Shown here: piece after piece, positions 8,920 to 16,602 of the stretch
Numbering within the stretch: position 1 is the first letter of the stretch
How the letters are laid out: each line of letters starts with the position of its first letter
Assembly (NCBI RefSeq): GCF_023149035.1
Contig: NZ_JAHXMY010000002.1
Location: 496,001 to 560,000, forward strand
DNA: 64,000 bases
DNA from: Microbacterium sp. EYE_78
GTDB taxonomy: Bacteria; Actinomycetota; Actinomycetes; Actinomycetales; Microbacteriaceae
Direction: 5' to 3'
The notes under the pieces: model-generated
What the model saw: the letters and a program-made list of their open reading frames with translations, nothing else
Databases searched by the model: none
What the model was told of the DNA's origin: nothing
Made by a program: the position numbers and the translations under genes

Positions 8920-8964
8920 CGTCCCACCGTAGCGTCGGGGGCCGCGTCGGTGGGACGGTGCGAG
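8913..8964. repeat. Perfect 16-bp inverted repeat bracketing a promoter
   Basis: CTCGCACCGTCCCACC at 8913-8928 is repeated inverted at 8949-8964, separated by 20 nt. One arm covers the -10 box (8926-8931, minus strand) and nearly reaches the GTG at 8919; the other covers the expected -35 position. It also lies 22 nt past the tctA stop. It could be a paired operator, a terminator without a T-run, or both. Confidence 0.7.
8926..8931 (-). promoter_or_regulatory. -10 box TACGGT, leaderless promoter
   Basis: On the minus strand TACGGT ends 6 nt before the GTG at 8919. It lies inside one arm of the 16-bp inverted repeat. Confidence 0.45.
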
Positions 8965-8985
8965 TGATGACCGCGGATGCGGGGC

Positions 8986-10680
8986 TCAGCCGGCCCCGCC
9001 GCCCGAGTCGCCGGTGCCCCGGCGTCCCTGACGCTCCTTCGCCTCGCGCTTCGCGGCGGCCGCGGCCAGCTCGGCCCGGATCGTGTCGGTGCGGACGTCG
9101 GTGGGGCGGGCACCGGCATCCCACATCCGGTCGACGGCGGCCTGCGGGTGGCCCTCGTCGGCGGCGAGGGATGCCTCGAGCGCCCGCTCGTACCGGCTCT
9201 GCCGGCGCTTGAGCCAGAGGCCCGCGACGAGCATCACGATGAGCACGGAGTACGCGACCGCCGCGAACGGGTGCAGCACGAGGTCGGCGAGGTCGCCCTG
9301 GCTCAGCTGCAGCGCCTTGCGGAGCTGCTGCTCGCCCATGGGCCCGAGGATGAGGCCGACGATGAGCGGTGCGATCGGGAAGCCGAACCGCCGCATGAAG
9401 TACCCGAGCGCGCCGACGACGAGGAGGATCGCGATGTCGAGCGTCGAGAAGCTCACGGCGTACGCGCCGAGCACCGCGAACATGATGATCCCGGCGTAGA
9501 GGTAGGGGCGGGGGATCTGCAGCAGCTTCACCCAGATGCCCGCGAGCGGCAGGTTGAGCACGATGAGCAGCACGTTGCCGATGTACAGGCTCGCGATGAG
9601 CGCCCACACCAGGTCGCCCTGGTTCTGGAACAGCTGCGGACCGGGCTGGATGCCGTAGGACTGGAAGGCCGTGATGATGATCGCGGCCGTCGCCGTCGTC
9701 GGCAGGCCCAGGGTCAGCAGGGGGACGAGCACGCCCGCCGCCGCCGCGTTGTTGGCCGCCTCGGGCCCTGCGACGCCTTCGATGGCGCCGCGGCCGAACT
9801 GGCTCTTGTTCTTCGACAGGCTCTTCTCGCTCGCGTACGAGAGGAAGGTCGCGACGTCCGCGCCGCCGGCGGGGATCGTCCCCACCGGGAAGCCGATGAA
9901 CGTGCCGCGCAGCCACGGCTTCCACGACCGCTTCCAGTCCTCGCGCGTCATCCAGTTGCGCCACCCGCGGGTCACCGGGATCACCGGGATCGGTCCGTGC
10001 CGCAGCCGCGCCGCGACGTAGAACGCCTCGCCGATGGCGAACAGGCCGACCGCGACGAGCACCACGCTGATGCCGTCCGACAGGGCCAGGATGCCGAGGG
10101 TGTACCGCGCCTGTCCGGTCGTGACCTCGGTGCCGATGAGCCCGATGAGGAGGCCGATGCCGAGCGAGGCGAGCCCTCGTGCGGGGGACGAGCCGAGGAG
10201 CGCGCCGACGGTGATGAAGGCCACGACGATCAGCGCGACGAAGTCGGCCGGTGCGAGGTTCACGGCGAAGCGGGCGATGAGCGGCGCGAACAGCGTCAGC
10301 AGGGCGGTGGCGATCGTGCCGGCGACGAAGGAGCCGATGGCCGCGGTCGCGAGCGCTGCCGCGCCGCGACCGAGCTTGGCCATCTTGTTGCCCTCGATGG
10401 CGGTGATCACCGACGCCGATTCACCGGGGGTGTTCAGCAGGATGCTGGTGGTCGACCCGCCGTACATGCCGCCGTAGTAGATGCCCGCGAACGTGATGAT
10501 CGCCGCCGTCGGCGACAGGGAGTAGGTGAGCGGCAGGAGCAGCGCCACCGTCATCGCGGGGCCGATGCCGGGGAGCACGCCGACGGCGGTGCCGACGAGC
10601 ACGCCGATGAAGGCGAAGAGGAGGTACTCGGGCTGCAGCGCCGTCGCGAAGCCCTCCATGAGGGAGTTCAGTGCGTCCAT
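8986..10680 (-). CDS. tctA: Tripartite tricarboxylate transporter large permease TctA
   Basis: A 564-residue permease with about 12 membrane segments, the large subunit of a tripartite tricarboxylate transporter. Family-typical stretches are [15 protein letters not shown] near residue 37, the [20 protein letters not shown] region near 68, and a matching second half with [10 protein letters not shown] near 335. The hydrophilic C-terminus (about 500-564) is Arg/Ala-rich. It is the third gene of a tctC-tctB-tctA run on the minus strand, 12 nt after tctB. The substrate is probably a di- or tricarboxylate, but the family also carries other organic acids. Confidence 0.95.
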   Translation of the reverse strand: MDALNSLMEGFATALQPEYLLFAFIGVLVGTAVGVLPGIGPAMTVALLLPLTYSLSPTAAIITFAGIYYGGMYGGSTTSILLNTPGESASVITAIEGNKMAKLGRGAAALATAAIGSFVAGTIATALLTLFAPLIARFAVNLAPADFVALIVVAFITVGALLGSSPARGLASLGIGLLIGLIGTEVTTGQARYTLGILALSDGISVVLVAVGLFAIGEAFYVAARLRHGPIPVIPVTRGWRNWMTREDWKRSWKPWLRGTFIGFPVGTIPAGGADVATFLSYASEKSLSKNKSQFGRGAIEGVAGPEAANNAAAAGVLVPLLTLGLPTTATAAIIITAFQSYGIQPGPQLFQNQGDLVWALIASLYIGNVLLIVLNLPLAGIWVKLLQIPRPYLYAGIIMFAVLGAYAVSFSTLDIAILLVVGALGYFMRRFGFPIAPLIVGLILGPMGEQQLRKALQLSQGDLADLVLHPFAAVAYSVLIVMLVAGLWLKRRQSRYERALEASLAADEGHPQAAVDRMWDAGARPTDVRTDTIRAELAAAAAKREAKERQGRRGTGDSGGGAG

Positions 10681-10692
10681 GATCTCTTCCGA

Positions 10693-11250
10693 TCAGCCGA
10701 ACAGGGGACCGGGGCCGTACCACCAGTCGAAGGCCATGCCGCGGGGCAGCGACAGGCCGAGGCCTTCGCCGAACAGCAGCTGCGTGCCGATGCCGAGCCC
10801 GAGCCCGACGAGGAAGGCGATCCAGGGCTTCTTCGCGCCGAGGGTCCATGCGGCGCCGCCGAACAGGAGGGCGGCGACCATCCACCAGCCGAGGATCTCG
10901 AGCAGGACGATGACCCCGACGACGAGCCCGACGAGCTTCAGGATCGTCCACCAGTCGGTCGTCGCGTTCGGGTCGATGTCCTCGCCCTCGTCGGCGGCGG
11001 CCACCTTGCCGCGGAGGGCCGCGACGAGGAGGAAGACGCCGGAGGCGAGGAGGATCGCCGAGACGAGGAAGGGGAAGCCCTGCGGGCCGATCACCTGCCC
11101 GGCCGGGATGCGGATGGAGAACGCACCGACGAGGGCGAAAACGCCGAGCGCCACGATGACGCCCGCGAAGATCACGTTGCCCACGCGGTCCGCCCCCCAG
11201 CCGGGCCGCGGAGTCGCCTCCGCAGCCCGGCCCGGAGCGCGCTCGCTCAT
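10693..11250 (-). CDS. tctB: Tripartite tricarboxylate transporter small permease TctB
   Basis: A 185-residue membrane protein with four hydrophobic segments (about 24-45, 55-80, 105-135, 145-165) separated by an acidic loop, as in the small TctB subunit. Its start ATG overlaps the tctC stop (ATGA). It is expected to bridge the binding protein TctC and the permease TctA, although the exact role of TctB is not well established in the family. Confidence 0.92.
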   Translation of the reverse strand: MSERAPGRAAEATPRPGWGADRVGNVIFAGVIVALGVFALVGAFSIRIPAGQVIGPQGFPFLVSAILLASGVFLLVAALRGKVAAADEGEDIDPNATTDWWTILKLVGLVVGVIVLLEILGWWMVAALLFGGAAWTLGAKKPWIAFLVGLGLGIGTQLLFGEGLGLSLPRGMAFDWWYGPGPLFG

Positions 11251-12263
11251 GACACGAGACCGATGTTCCGCAGCGTGTCGGTGACCTCGGTCACGTTGCC
11301 GTCCAGGAACGTGGTGAACTCCTCGCCGGTGAGGAAGGCGTCGGTCCAGCCGTTCTCCTCGAGGGTCTGCTGCCAGGCGTCGGACTCGTGCATCTCGGTG
11401 ACGAGGTCGACCAGGCCCTGGGCATCCGCGTCGTCGATGCCGCCGGGGGCGAGCAGGCCGCGCCAGTTCGTGTACGTGATGTCGTAGCCCTCGTCGATCA
11501 TCGTCGGCGCGTCGGGCAGCAGCTGCGCCGGCTCGTCGCTGGAGACGGCGAGGGCCCGCAGGTCGCCGGATTCGACGTACTCGGCGAACTCGCCGACGCC
11601 CGAGATGCCCGCCGCGGCGTTGTTGCCGAGCAGGAGCGACACGGCCTCACCGCCGCCGGCGTTCGGGATGTAGTTCAGCTTCTCGGTGATGCCTGCGCCG
11701 TCGAGTCCCGCCTCCTCGAGCAGGAGGCCCGCGAGGATGTGGTCCGCGCCGCCCGCCGAGCCGCCGGTGATGGTGACGGACTGGCCGTCGGCGACGACCG
11801 CGTCGACGAGGTCGCCGAGCGTCTGGTACTCGCTGTCGGCGGGGACGACGACGACGAGCGGCTCCTCGGTGAGGCGGGCGATGGGCGTCGTGTCCTCCAT
11901 CCGGTTCTCGGCGGCGTTCGTCTCGACCGCGCCGACCATCACGAGGCCGGTGACCATGAGGGTGAACGGGTCCTTCTCGTTGGCGAGGCTCGCCAGTCCC
12001 ACGGTGCCGCCTGCGCCGCCGATGTTGGTGACCGCGGCGGTGCCGACCATGTCCTCGTCGGTGAGGACGGCCGAGACGGCGCGACCGGTCTGGTCCCAGC
12101 CGCCGCCCGGGTCTGCGGGGACGATGATGCTGACGTCGTCGACCTCGGCGGCCGCATCGGGTTCCGTGCCGCTGCCGCCGACGGCGGCGCCGCGCGGGTT
12201 GCAGCCGGCCAGGGCGAGGGCGGCGACACCGGCGAGGGCGACGATCGCGAGGGACTTGCGCAT
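11247..12263 (-). CDS. tctC: Tricarboxylate-binding lipoprotein TctC
   Basis: A 338-residue extracellular binding protein of the Bug/TctC family. The signal peptide ends in the lipobox LALAGC, with Cys21 as the lipidated residue. Family features include [15 protein letters not shown] near the N-terminus, [11 protein letters not shown], and [14 protein letters not shown] sequence ([12 protein letters not shown]) near 285. The ATG at 12263 is preferred because GGAGAG lies just upstream and it gives a clean signal peptide. As first gene of the tct operon it faces the two-component genes across a 169-nt regulatory gap. Confidence 0.94.
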   Translation of the reverse strand: MRKSLAIVALAGVAALALAGCNPRGAAVGGSGTEPDAAAEVDDVSIIVPADPGGGWDQTGRAVSAVLTDEDMVGTAAVTNIGGAGGTVGLASLANEKDPFTLMVTGLVMVGAVETNAAENRMEDTTPIARLTEEPLVVVVPADSEYQTLGDLVDAVVADGQSVTITGGSAGGADHILAGLLLEEAGLDGAGITEKLNYIPNAGGGEAVSLLLGNNAAAGISGVGEFAEYVESGDLRALAVSSDEPAQLLPDAPTMIDEGYDITYTNWRGLLAPGGIDDADAQGLVDLVTEMHESDAWQQTLEENGWTDAFLTGEEFTTFLDGNVTEVTDTLRNIGLVS

Positions 12264-12354
12264 GGGGACTCTCCTTCGAGTTCCGCCGGGGCATCCTCGC
12301 CCCGGCTTCCGTGGGAGTGACGCTAGGCATCGCGGCATCCGCTGTCTCGCTTGC

Positions 12355-12380
12355 GGAACTAAGTGCGACTTCGGTAACTA
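12355..12380. promoter_or_regulatory. Direct repeats in the tctC/kinase intergenic region
   Basis: AACTA occurs at 12357-12361 and 12376-12380, 19 nt apart, each preceded by CGG-type bases. Two helical turns between copies is what a dimeric response regulator site would need. The rest of 12264-12432 shows only the tctC RBS and a GACAAT -10 candidate. Confidence 0.35.
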
Positions 12381-12420
12381 TTGGTCGCGCTCCGGGTGGT
12401 CCTCGATGGGCGGCGCGGAG

Positions 12421-12426
12421 GACAAT
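12421..12426 (+). promoter_or_regulatory. -10 candidate GACAAT for the kinase gene
   Basis: GACAAT ends 6 nt before the GTG at 12433 and lies within the only purine-rich stretch (GGAGGA) upstream. It could serve as either -10 box or distant RBS. Confidence 0.35.
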
Positions 12427-12432
12427 GGGCGG

Positions 12433-14004
12433 GTGCCCCGAGCGATGTCGCTGAGATGGCAGCTGCTGCTGCTGCAAGCCTTCATCGTCTGCGTCGTCAT
12501 CGTCCTCGCCGGGATCGTCGCCATCACGCTGCAGGAGCGCTCCATCCGCGACTCCTACCGGGAGCGGATGGTGGGCGTGGCGCTCTCGATCAGTCGCCTG
12601 CCCACGATCGTCGAGGCCTTCGACGATCCCGACCCGAGCGCGACGATACAGCCGCTCGCCGAGGTCATCCGCGAGGCATCCGACCTCACCTACGTCGTCG
12701 TGACGGATGCCGACGGCATCCGCTACTCGCACCCCAACGAGGACCGCATCGGCGAATCCGTCTCGACCGACCCGTCGGCGCCGCTGTCGGGTCAGGTGTG
12801 GTCGGGCACCGAGACGGGGACCCTCGGGGAGTCCTACCGCGTGAAGGTCCCGCTGTACGCCGGCGGCGGCGAGTCCGGCGAGGTCATCGGGTCCGTCTCG
12901 GTCGGCGTCCTCGAGTCCGAGCTCGCGGCCGACGTGCAGTCGCGGCTCCCATGGCTGCTGCTCGCACTCGGCGGGTCGGCCGTCGTCGGCGTGTTCGGCG
13001 CAGCCGGGGTCGCAGCGCTCATCCGACGCCGCATCCTCGGCCTCGAGCCCGAGCAGATCGCCGAGCTCGTGGGCGAACGCGAGACGATGCTGCACCGCCT
13101 GTCGGAGGGCGTCGTCCGGGTCGACCGCGACGGCGTCGTCGCGAGCGCCAACGACGCCGCCGTGCGCCTGCTCGGGGCGGGGGCGCTCGTCGGCGAACGG
13201 GCGGCGGACGTCCTCGAGGGTCCGATCCTCGACGTGCTCGAGCACGGTGAGCGCGAAGGGCGCCTCGTCCTCGCGGGGGAGCGCCCGCTCATCGCCCGCG
13301 CGACGGGCCTCCGCGACGATGACGGCCGCCCGGTCGGCGGCACGCTGCTGCTGCGCGACCACACCGAGCTGCACCAGGCGGTGCGCGAGATGGACGGCCA
13401 GCAGTCGCTCACTGACGGCCTCCGCGCGCAGGCGCACGAGTTCGCGAACTCGATGCACGTCGTCTCCGGCCTGCTCGAACTCGGCGCCTGGGACGACGCC
13501 CGCGACTTCATCGCGCGGATGCAGCCGGGCGGATCGCTCGACATCGGCACCGCCAGCGAGCAGCTGGGCCCCGAGGTCGCCGCGCTCCTGTCGGCGAAGT
13601 TCGCGCGTGCGAAGGAGCTCGGTATCGCGATGTCGGTCGACGCCGAGGGCGTCGTCCCCGCCGACGCCTTCGGAGACCTCGTCACGGTCGTCGGCAACCT
13701 CGTCGACAACGCCCTCGATGCGTGCCGGTCGGGCGATGCGCTCGCCGTCGCCGTCCGCAGCGGGGCGGACGGCGTCCGCGTGACCGTCGACGACAGCGGC
13801 CCCGGCGTCGACCCCGCGGTCGCGGCACGGGTGTTCGACGAGGGCGTCAGCACGAAGGATCCGAGCGCGCGCACCCGCGGCGTCGGACTCGCCCTCGTCC
13901 GCCGCATCGCGCGTCGGCGGTCGGGTGACGTGCGGCTCGAGCGCTCGCCACTGGGCGGGGCGCGCTTCGCCGTCGTCCTCCCGGTCGAGGCGAGGGTGTC
14001 GTGA
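12433..14004 (+). CDS. CitA/DctB-type sensor kinase, likely controls tctCBA
   Basis: A 523-residue sensor kinase. Membrane segments at about 12-32 and 175-198 flank an extracellular sensor domain. A PAS-like region follows, then the phospho-acceptor His335 in AHEFANSMHVVSGLLEL, which is the SpoOB-like box of the CitA/DcuS family. The HATPase domain has GNLVDNALDA, DDSGPGV and RGVGLALVRRI. The GTG at 12433 is chosen as start; the ATG at 12445 is the alternative. It is divergent from a carboxylate transporter and overlaps its response regulator, so sensing of the transported carboxylate is likely. Confidence 0.92.
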   Translation: MPRAMSLRWQLLLLQAFIVCVVIVLAGIVAITLQERSIRDSYRERMVGVALSISRLPTIVEAFDDPDPSATIQPLAEVIREASDLTYVVVTDADGIRYSHPNEDRIGESVSTDPSAPLSGQVWSGTETGTLGESYRVKVPLYAGGGESGEVIGSVSVGVLESELAADVQSRLPWLLLALGGSAVVGVFGAAGVAALIRRRILGLEPEQIAELVGERETMLHRLSEGVVRVDRDGVVASANDAAVRLLGAGALVGERAADVLEGPILDVLEHGEREGRLVLAGERPLIARATGLRDDDGRPVGGTLLLRDHTELHQAVREMDGQQSLTDGLRAQAHEFANSMHVVSGLLELGAWDDARDFIARMQPGGSLDIGTASEQLGPEVAALLSAKFARAKELGIAMSVDAEGVVPADAFGDLVTVVGNLVDNALDACRSGDALAVAVRSGADGVRVTVDDSGPGVDPAVAARVFDEGVSTKDPSARTRGVGLALVRRIARRRSGDVRLERSPLGGARFAVVLPVEARVS

Positions 14005-14669
14005 GCCTCCGCGTCCTCGTCGTCGACGACGCACCGGCCGTCGCGCAGCTGCACGGCATGTTCGTGAGCGCGCACGCGGCCTGCGAGCTCGTGGGCACCG
14101 CCGCGTCCGGCCCGGACGCGGTCGCCGCGATCCGGGCGCTCTCGCCGGACCTCGTGCTCCTGGACGTGCACCTGCCCGGCTTCTCGGGGATCGAGGCGCT
14201 TCGCGCCGTGCGGGCGGATGCCTCGATCACCCAACCCGAGGTCGTCGCCGTCACCGCGGCGCGCGACGTGGACACCGTCCGCGATGCTCGGCTCATGGGG
14301 GTGCGGCACTACCTCGTGAAGCCGTTCACCGCCCACGAGCTTCACGACCGGATCGACGACGTCATCGCCGAGCGGGGAGCCGCGGCATCCGGAGGGCACC
14401 TCGACCAGTCGCGCATCGACGCGGTCATGCGTCCGGCCGCCCGGCGGTCGCTCCCCAAGGGACTGACCCGCGAGACGCTGGACCTCGTCCACGCGGCGCT
14501 CGTCCGCCTGGACGGCGGCACGGCGGCCGACGTCGCCGGCGAGCTCGGGCTGTCGCGGGTGAGCTGCCGGCGCTACCTGGAGCACCTCGCCGACGAGGGC
14601 GCCGCCCGCCGGACGATGGACTACGCGACGGCGGGTCGCCCGAGCACGCGCTACCTGCTGGCGGGGTGA
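14001..14669 (+). CDS. CitB/DcuR-type response regulator
   Basis: A 222-residue response regulator. The receiver domain carries VVDD at residues 7-10, phospho-acceptor Asp55 in LLDVHLPG, and the Lys of VKPF near 105. The C-terminal part (about 150-222) resembles the helix-turn-helix of CitB-type regulators, with TAADVAGELGLSRVSCRRYLEHL and a following wing. Its GTG start overlaps the kinase stop (GTGA). With the kinase it probably activates the divergent tctCBA operon. Confidence 0.92.
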   Translation: MSLRVLVVDDAPAVAQLHGMFVSAHAACELVGTAASGPDAVAAIRALSPDLVLLDVHLPGFSGIEALRAVRADASITQPEVVAVTAARDVDTVRDARLMGVRHYLVKPFTAHELHDRIDDVIAERGAAASGGHLDQSRIDAVMRPAARRSLPKGLTRETLDLVHAALVRLDGGTAADVAGELGLSRVSCRRYLEHLADEGAARRTMDYATAGRPSTRYLLAG

Positions 14670-14672
14670 GGG

Positions 14673-15245
14673 TCACCGGGCGGGGGAGGCGTACTCCTCG
14701 ATGACGACGCCGGACTCGAAGCTCCGTGTGCGGGTCAGGTCGAATCGGTGCGCTCGGTACGGCGCGCGGCCGAACAGCGGCACACCGGAGCCGAATGCGA
14801 ACGGATTGCGCTTGAGGACGAGCCGGTCGATCTCGGGGAGGAGCGCACCCGCGAGTTCGCCGCCGCCGCACAGCCAGATGTCCTTCCCGGGCTCGCGCTT
14901 GAGCTGTCGCACCGTCTCCAGGGGGTCGGACGTCGGGGTGATGGCGGGGTCGAGGTTCGTCTCGGAGCGCGTCGCCACGATCTGCGCGAGGTGCGGATAG
15001 GGGCTGGGGATGCCGGCGGCCAGCGCCGGGGCGAGGGTCTTGCGGCCCATCAGCACGGTGTCGAACCGGCCGGGACCCGGGGGCAGGCCGAGGGCGCGCG
15101 CCACGTGAGCAGGCACGGTGTCGGCGTACTCGTCGAACAGCACGGGCGCATGATCCCCCTCGGCGAGGAAGGCGTCGAACTCGCCGTCGGGGCCGGCGAT
15201 GAAGCCGTCGAGGCTGACGGCGACGTAGTAGACGAGGTCTCGCAT
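14673..15245 (-). CDS. Dihydrofolate reductase-like (RibD C-terminal domain) protein
   Basis: A 190-residue protein of the DHFR-like/RibD C-terminal fold. It has the opening YYVAVSLDGFIAGPDGEFD, the NADPH-site stretch TVLMGRKT near residue 65, and DIWLCGGGELAGALL near 122. Such reductases act on unknown small molecules; this is not housekeeping FolA. RBS GGAG lies 5 nt before the ATG. It is divergent from a TetR gene across a 69-nt gap with two matching palindromes, so it is very probably the repressed target of that regulator. Confidence 0.88.
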   Translation of the reverse strand: MRDLVYYVAVSLDGFIAGPDGEFDAFLAEGDHAPVLFDEYADTVPAHVARALGLPPGPGRFDTVLMGRKTLAPALAAGIPSPYPHLAQIVATRSETNLDPAITPTSDPLETVRQLKREPGKDIWLCGGGELAGALLPEIDRLVLKRNPFAFGSGVPLFGRAPYRAHRFDLTRTRSFESGVVIEEYASPAR

Positions 15246-15256
15246 GATGCTCCAAT

Positions 15257-15272
15257 CACGACGTGTGTCGTG
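15257..15272. promoter_or_regulatory. TetR operator, copy 1
   Basis: CACGAC-GTGT-GTCGTG is a near-perfect 16-bp palindrome, only the central 4 nt being asymmetric. It is followed by GTT as in copy 2 and lies 12 nt before the reductase start. Confidence 0.7.
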
Positions 15273-15280
15273 GTTACGTT

Positions 15281-15294
15281 ACGACATATGTCGT
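15281..15294. promoter_or_regulatory. TetR operator, copy 2
   Basis: ACGACATATGTCGT is a perfect 14-bp palindrome sharing ACGAC/GTCGT arms with copy 1. The two centres are 23 nt apart. It overlaps the likely -35 of the tetR gene. Confidence 0.75.
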
Positions 15295-15302
15295 GGTTCC
15301 GC

Positions 15303-15308
15303 TAGGGT
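15303..15308 (+). promoter_or_regulatory. -10 box TAGGGT, leaderless tetR promoter
   Basis: TAGGGT ends 6 nt before the ATG at 15315 and there is no RBS. The second operator lies just upstream, so autoregulation is likely. Confidence 0.55.
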
Positions 15309-15314
15309 CGCCTC

Positions 15315-15881
15315 ATGGTCCGGAATGCGGCACGACGCACCGCGCTGACGGATGCCGGCATCCGTGTGCTGGCCGATGAGGGCGCGCGCGGGCTCACGCA
15401 CCGAGCCGTGGATGATGCCGCGGGAACCCCTCGCGGGACGGCGTCGAACTACTTCGCCCGGCGTGAGGATCTCATCTCGGCGCTCGTCGACCGCATCGGC
15501 GAGCGTCTCGCGCCCGACCCCGGGGTCGCGGAGGCGCTCCGACAGCGCCGGCCCGGCCCGGAGGTGTTCGGCGCGTACGTGCGCGACATCGTGCGCCGGC
15601 TGACGGCGGACCCGCATGCGACCCTCGCGCTGTTCGAGCTGCGTCTCGAGGCATCCCGGCGTCCCGCCGTCGCCGCCGCGATCGGTGCGTGGCGGGACCG
15701 GGGGTTCGCCGACGACCTCGCGTTCACCGTGGGCGAGGGCCTGCCCGGCGGTCGCCTGGAGATCGCGCTGCTCCACTTCGCGGTCGACGGCCTCGTCTTC
15801 GACCGCCTCACGCAGCCCCTCGACGACGGGGTCGAGCTCGACGAGGCGATCGACGCCCTCGTCAGCCGCCTGCTGCGGTGA
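15315..15881 (+). CDS. TetR-family transcriptional regulator
   Basis: A 188-residue regulator. The N-terminal DNA-binding region includes LADEGARGLTHRAVDDAAGTP followed by GTASNYFARREDLI, the TetR recognition helix and start of helix 4. The rest is helical and would hold the ligand-binding and dimer regions, ending with LEIALLHFAVDGLVFDRL near 150. It is divergent from the DHFR-like gene and flanked by the two palindromes above. The ligand is unknown. Confidence 0.92.
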   Translation: MVRNAARRTALTDAGIRVLADEGARGLTHRAVDDAAGTPRGTASNYFARREDLISALVDRIGERLAPDPGVAEALRQRRPGPEVFGAYVRDIVRRLTADPHATLALFELRLEASRRPAVAAAIGAWRDRGFADDLAFTVGEGLPGGRLEIALLHFAVDGLVFDRLTQPLDDGVELDEAIDALVSRLLR

Positions 15882-15912
15882 GGCACGGGACATCGAGGCA
15901 TGCCCGGACCGG

Positions 15913-15967
15913 GCCGCACGCTCCGAACCGGCCGCACGCTCCGAACCGAGCCGCACGCTCCGAACCG
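15913..15967. repeat. 18-bp tandem repeat, three copies
   Basis: The unit GCCGCACGCTCCGAACCG occurs at 15913-15930, 15931-15948 and 15950-15967; one base separates copies 2 and 3. It fills most of the gap between tetR and the SRPBCC gene and ends just before that gene's -10 box. Confidence 0.85.
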
Positions 15968-15970
15968 AGC

Positions 15971-15976
15971 TAGGTT
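15971..15976 (+). promoter_or_regulatory. -10 box TAGGTT, leaderless promoter
   Basis: TAGGTT ends 6 nt before the ATG at 15983. The matching -35 position falls inside the third copy of the 18-bp repeat. Confidence 0.5.
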
Positions 15977-15982
15977 GGCGGG

Positions 15983-16438
15983 ATGACGGCGACCTTCACG
16001 GAGGTGACGTGGGTGGCCTGCCCGCCCGAGGTGCTGTTCGACCTGTCGCTGTCGATCGACGCGCACCTCGCCTCGATGCGGCGTTCTGGTGAGCGTGCCG
16101 TCGGCGGGGTGACGTCGGGCATCATCGGCCTCGGCGAGAGCGTCACGTGGCGCGCGCGGCACTCCGGTGTGGTGTGGACCATGACCTCGCGGATCACCGC
16201 GCTCGACCGCCCGCACCGCTTCGTCGACCAGCAGGTCGCCGGGCCGTTCCGGTCGTTCCGGCACGAGCACGTCTTCGATGCGGACGGTGCCGGCACGCGC
16301 ATGACCGACCTCGTGACGCTGCGCTCGCCGCTGCTCGGCCCGGTCGTCGAAGCTCTGCTGCTGCGCCCGTACCTGCGACGGCTCATCCGCTCCCGCAACG
16401 CCGCCCTGGTCGAGATGGCGACGCAGAAGCGGACCTGA
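15983..16438 (+). CDS. SRPBCC (START/Bet v1-fold) family protein
   Basis: A 151-residue protein that looks like a polyketide cyclase/dehydrase-type SRPBCC domain. It opens with a beta strand (TFTEVTWVACPPEVLFDLSLS), has the family-typical DRPHRFVDQQVAGPFRSFRHEH segment near residue 75, and ends in a long helix (PVVEALLLRPYLRRLI). These proteins bind hydrophobic ligands in a cavity; no substrate can be named. It stands alone downstream of tetR, with its own promoter. Confidence 0.8.
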   Translation: MTATFTEVTWVACPPEVLFDLSLSIDAHLASMRRSGERAVGGVTSGIIGLGESVTWRARHSGVVWTMTSRITALDRPHRFVDQQVAGPFRSFRHEHVFDADGAGTRMTDLVTLRSPLLGPVVEALLLRPYLRRLIRSRNAALVEMATQKRT

Positions 16439-16485
16439 CGAGGCCGGGTATGCCCGTCGACCGGGGATTTCGGCGCCCCGCGCGA

Positions 16486-16491
16486 TAGCGT
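16486..16491 (+). promoter_or_regulatory. Candidate -10 box TAGCGT, ParA-like gene
   Basis: TAGCGT lies about 110 nt before the ATG at 16603, implying a leader of about 100 nt, unlike the leaderless neighbours. AAAGGA sits just upstream of the ATG. I see no riboswitch-like structure in 16439-16602. Confidence 0.3.
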
Positions 16492-16602
16492 GGGAGCGCG
16501 TCCTCCGTCGGCGCGCGGTGTCCGGTCGTCCCTGCGGCCGCGCCTGCCGCTGCCGAACCCCCGGACCGGTCTGCCCACGCGGCCGGTCCCCGAAAGGAAC
16601 CC

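Noticed and set aside
15913..15967. Short CRISPR-like array
   Set aside because: The copies are contiguous without spacers and there are no cas genes; the same applies to the arrays at 24556 and 56901.
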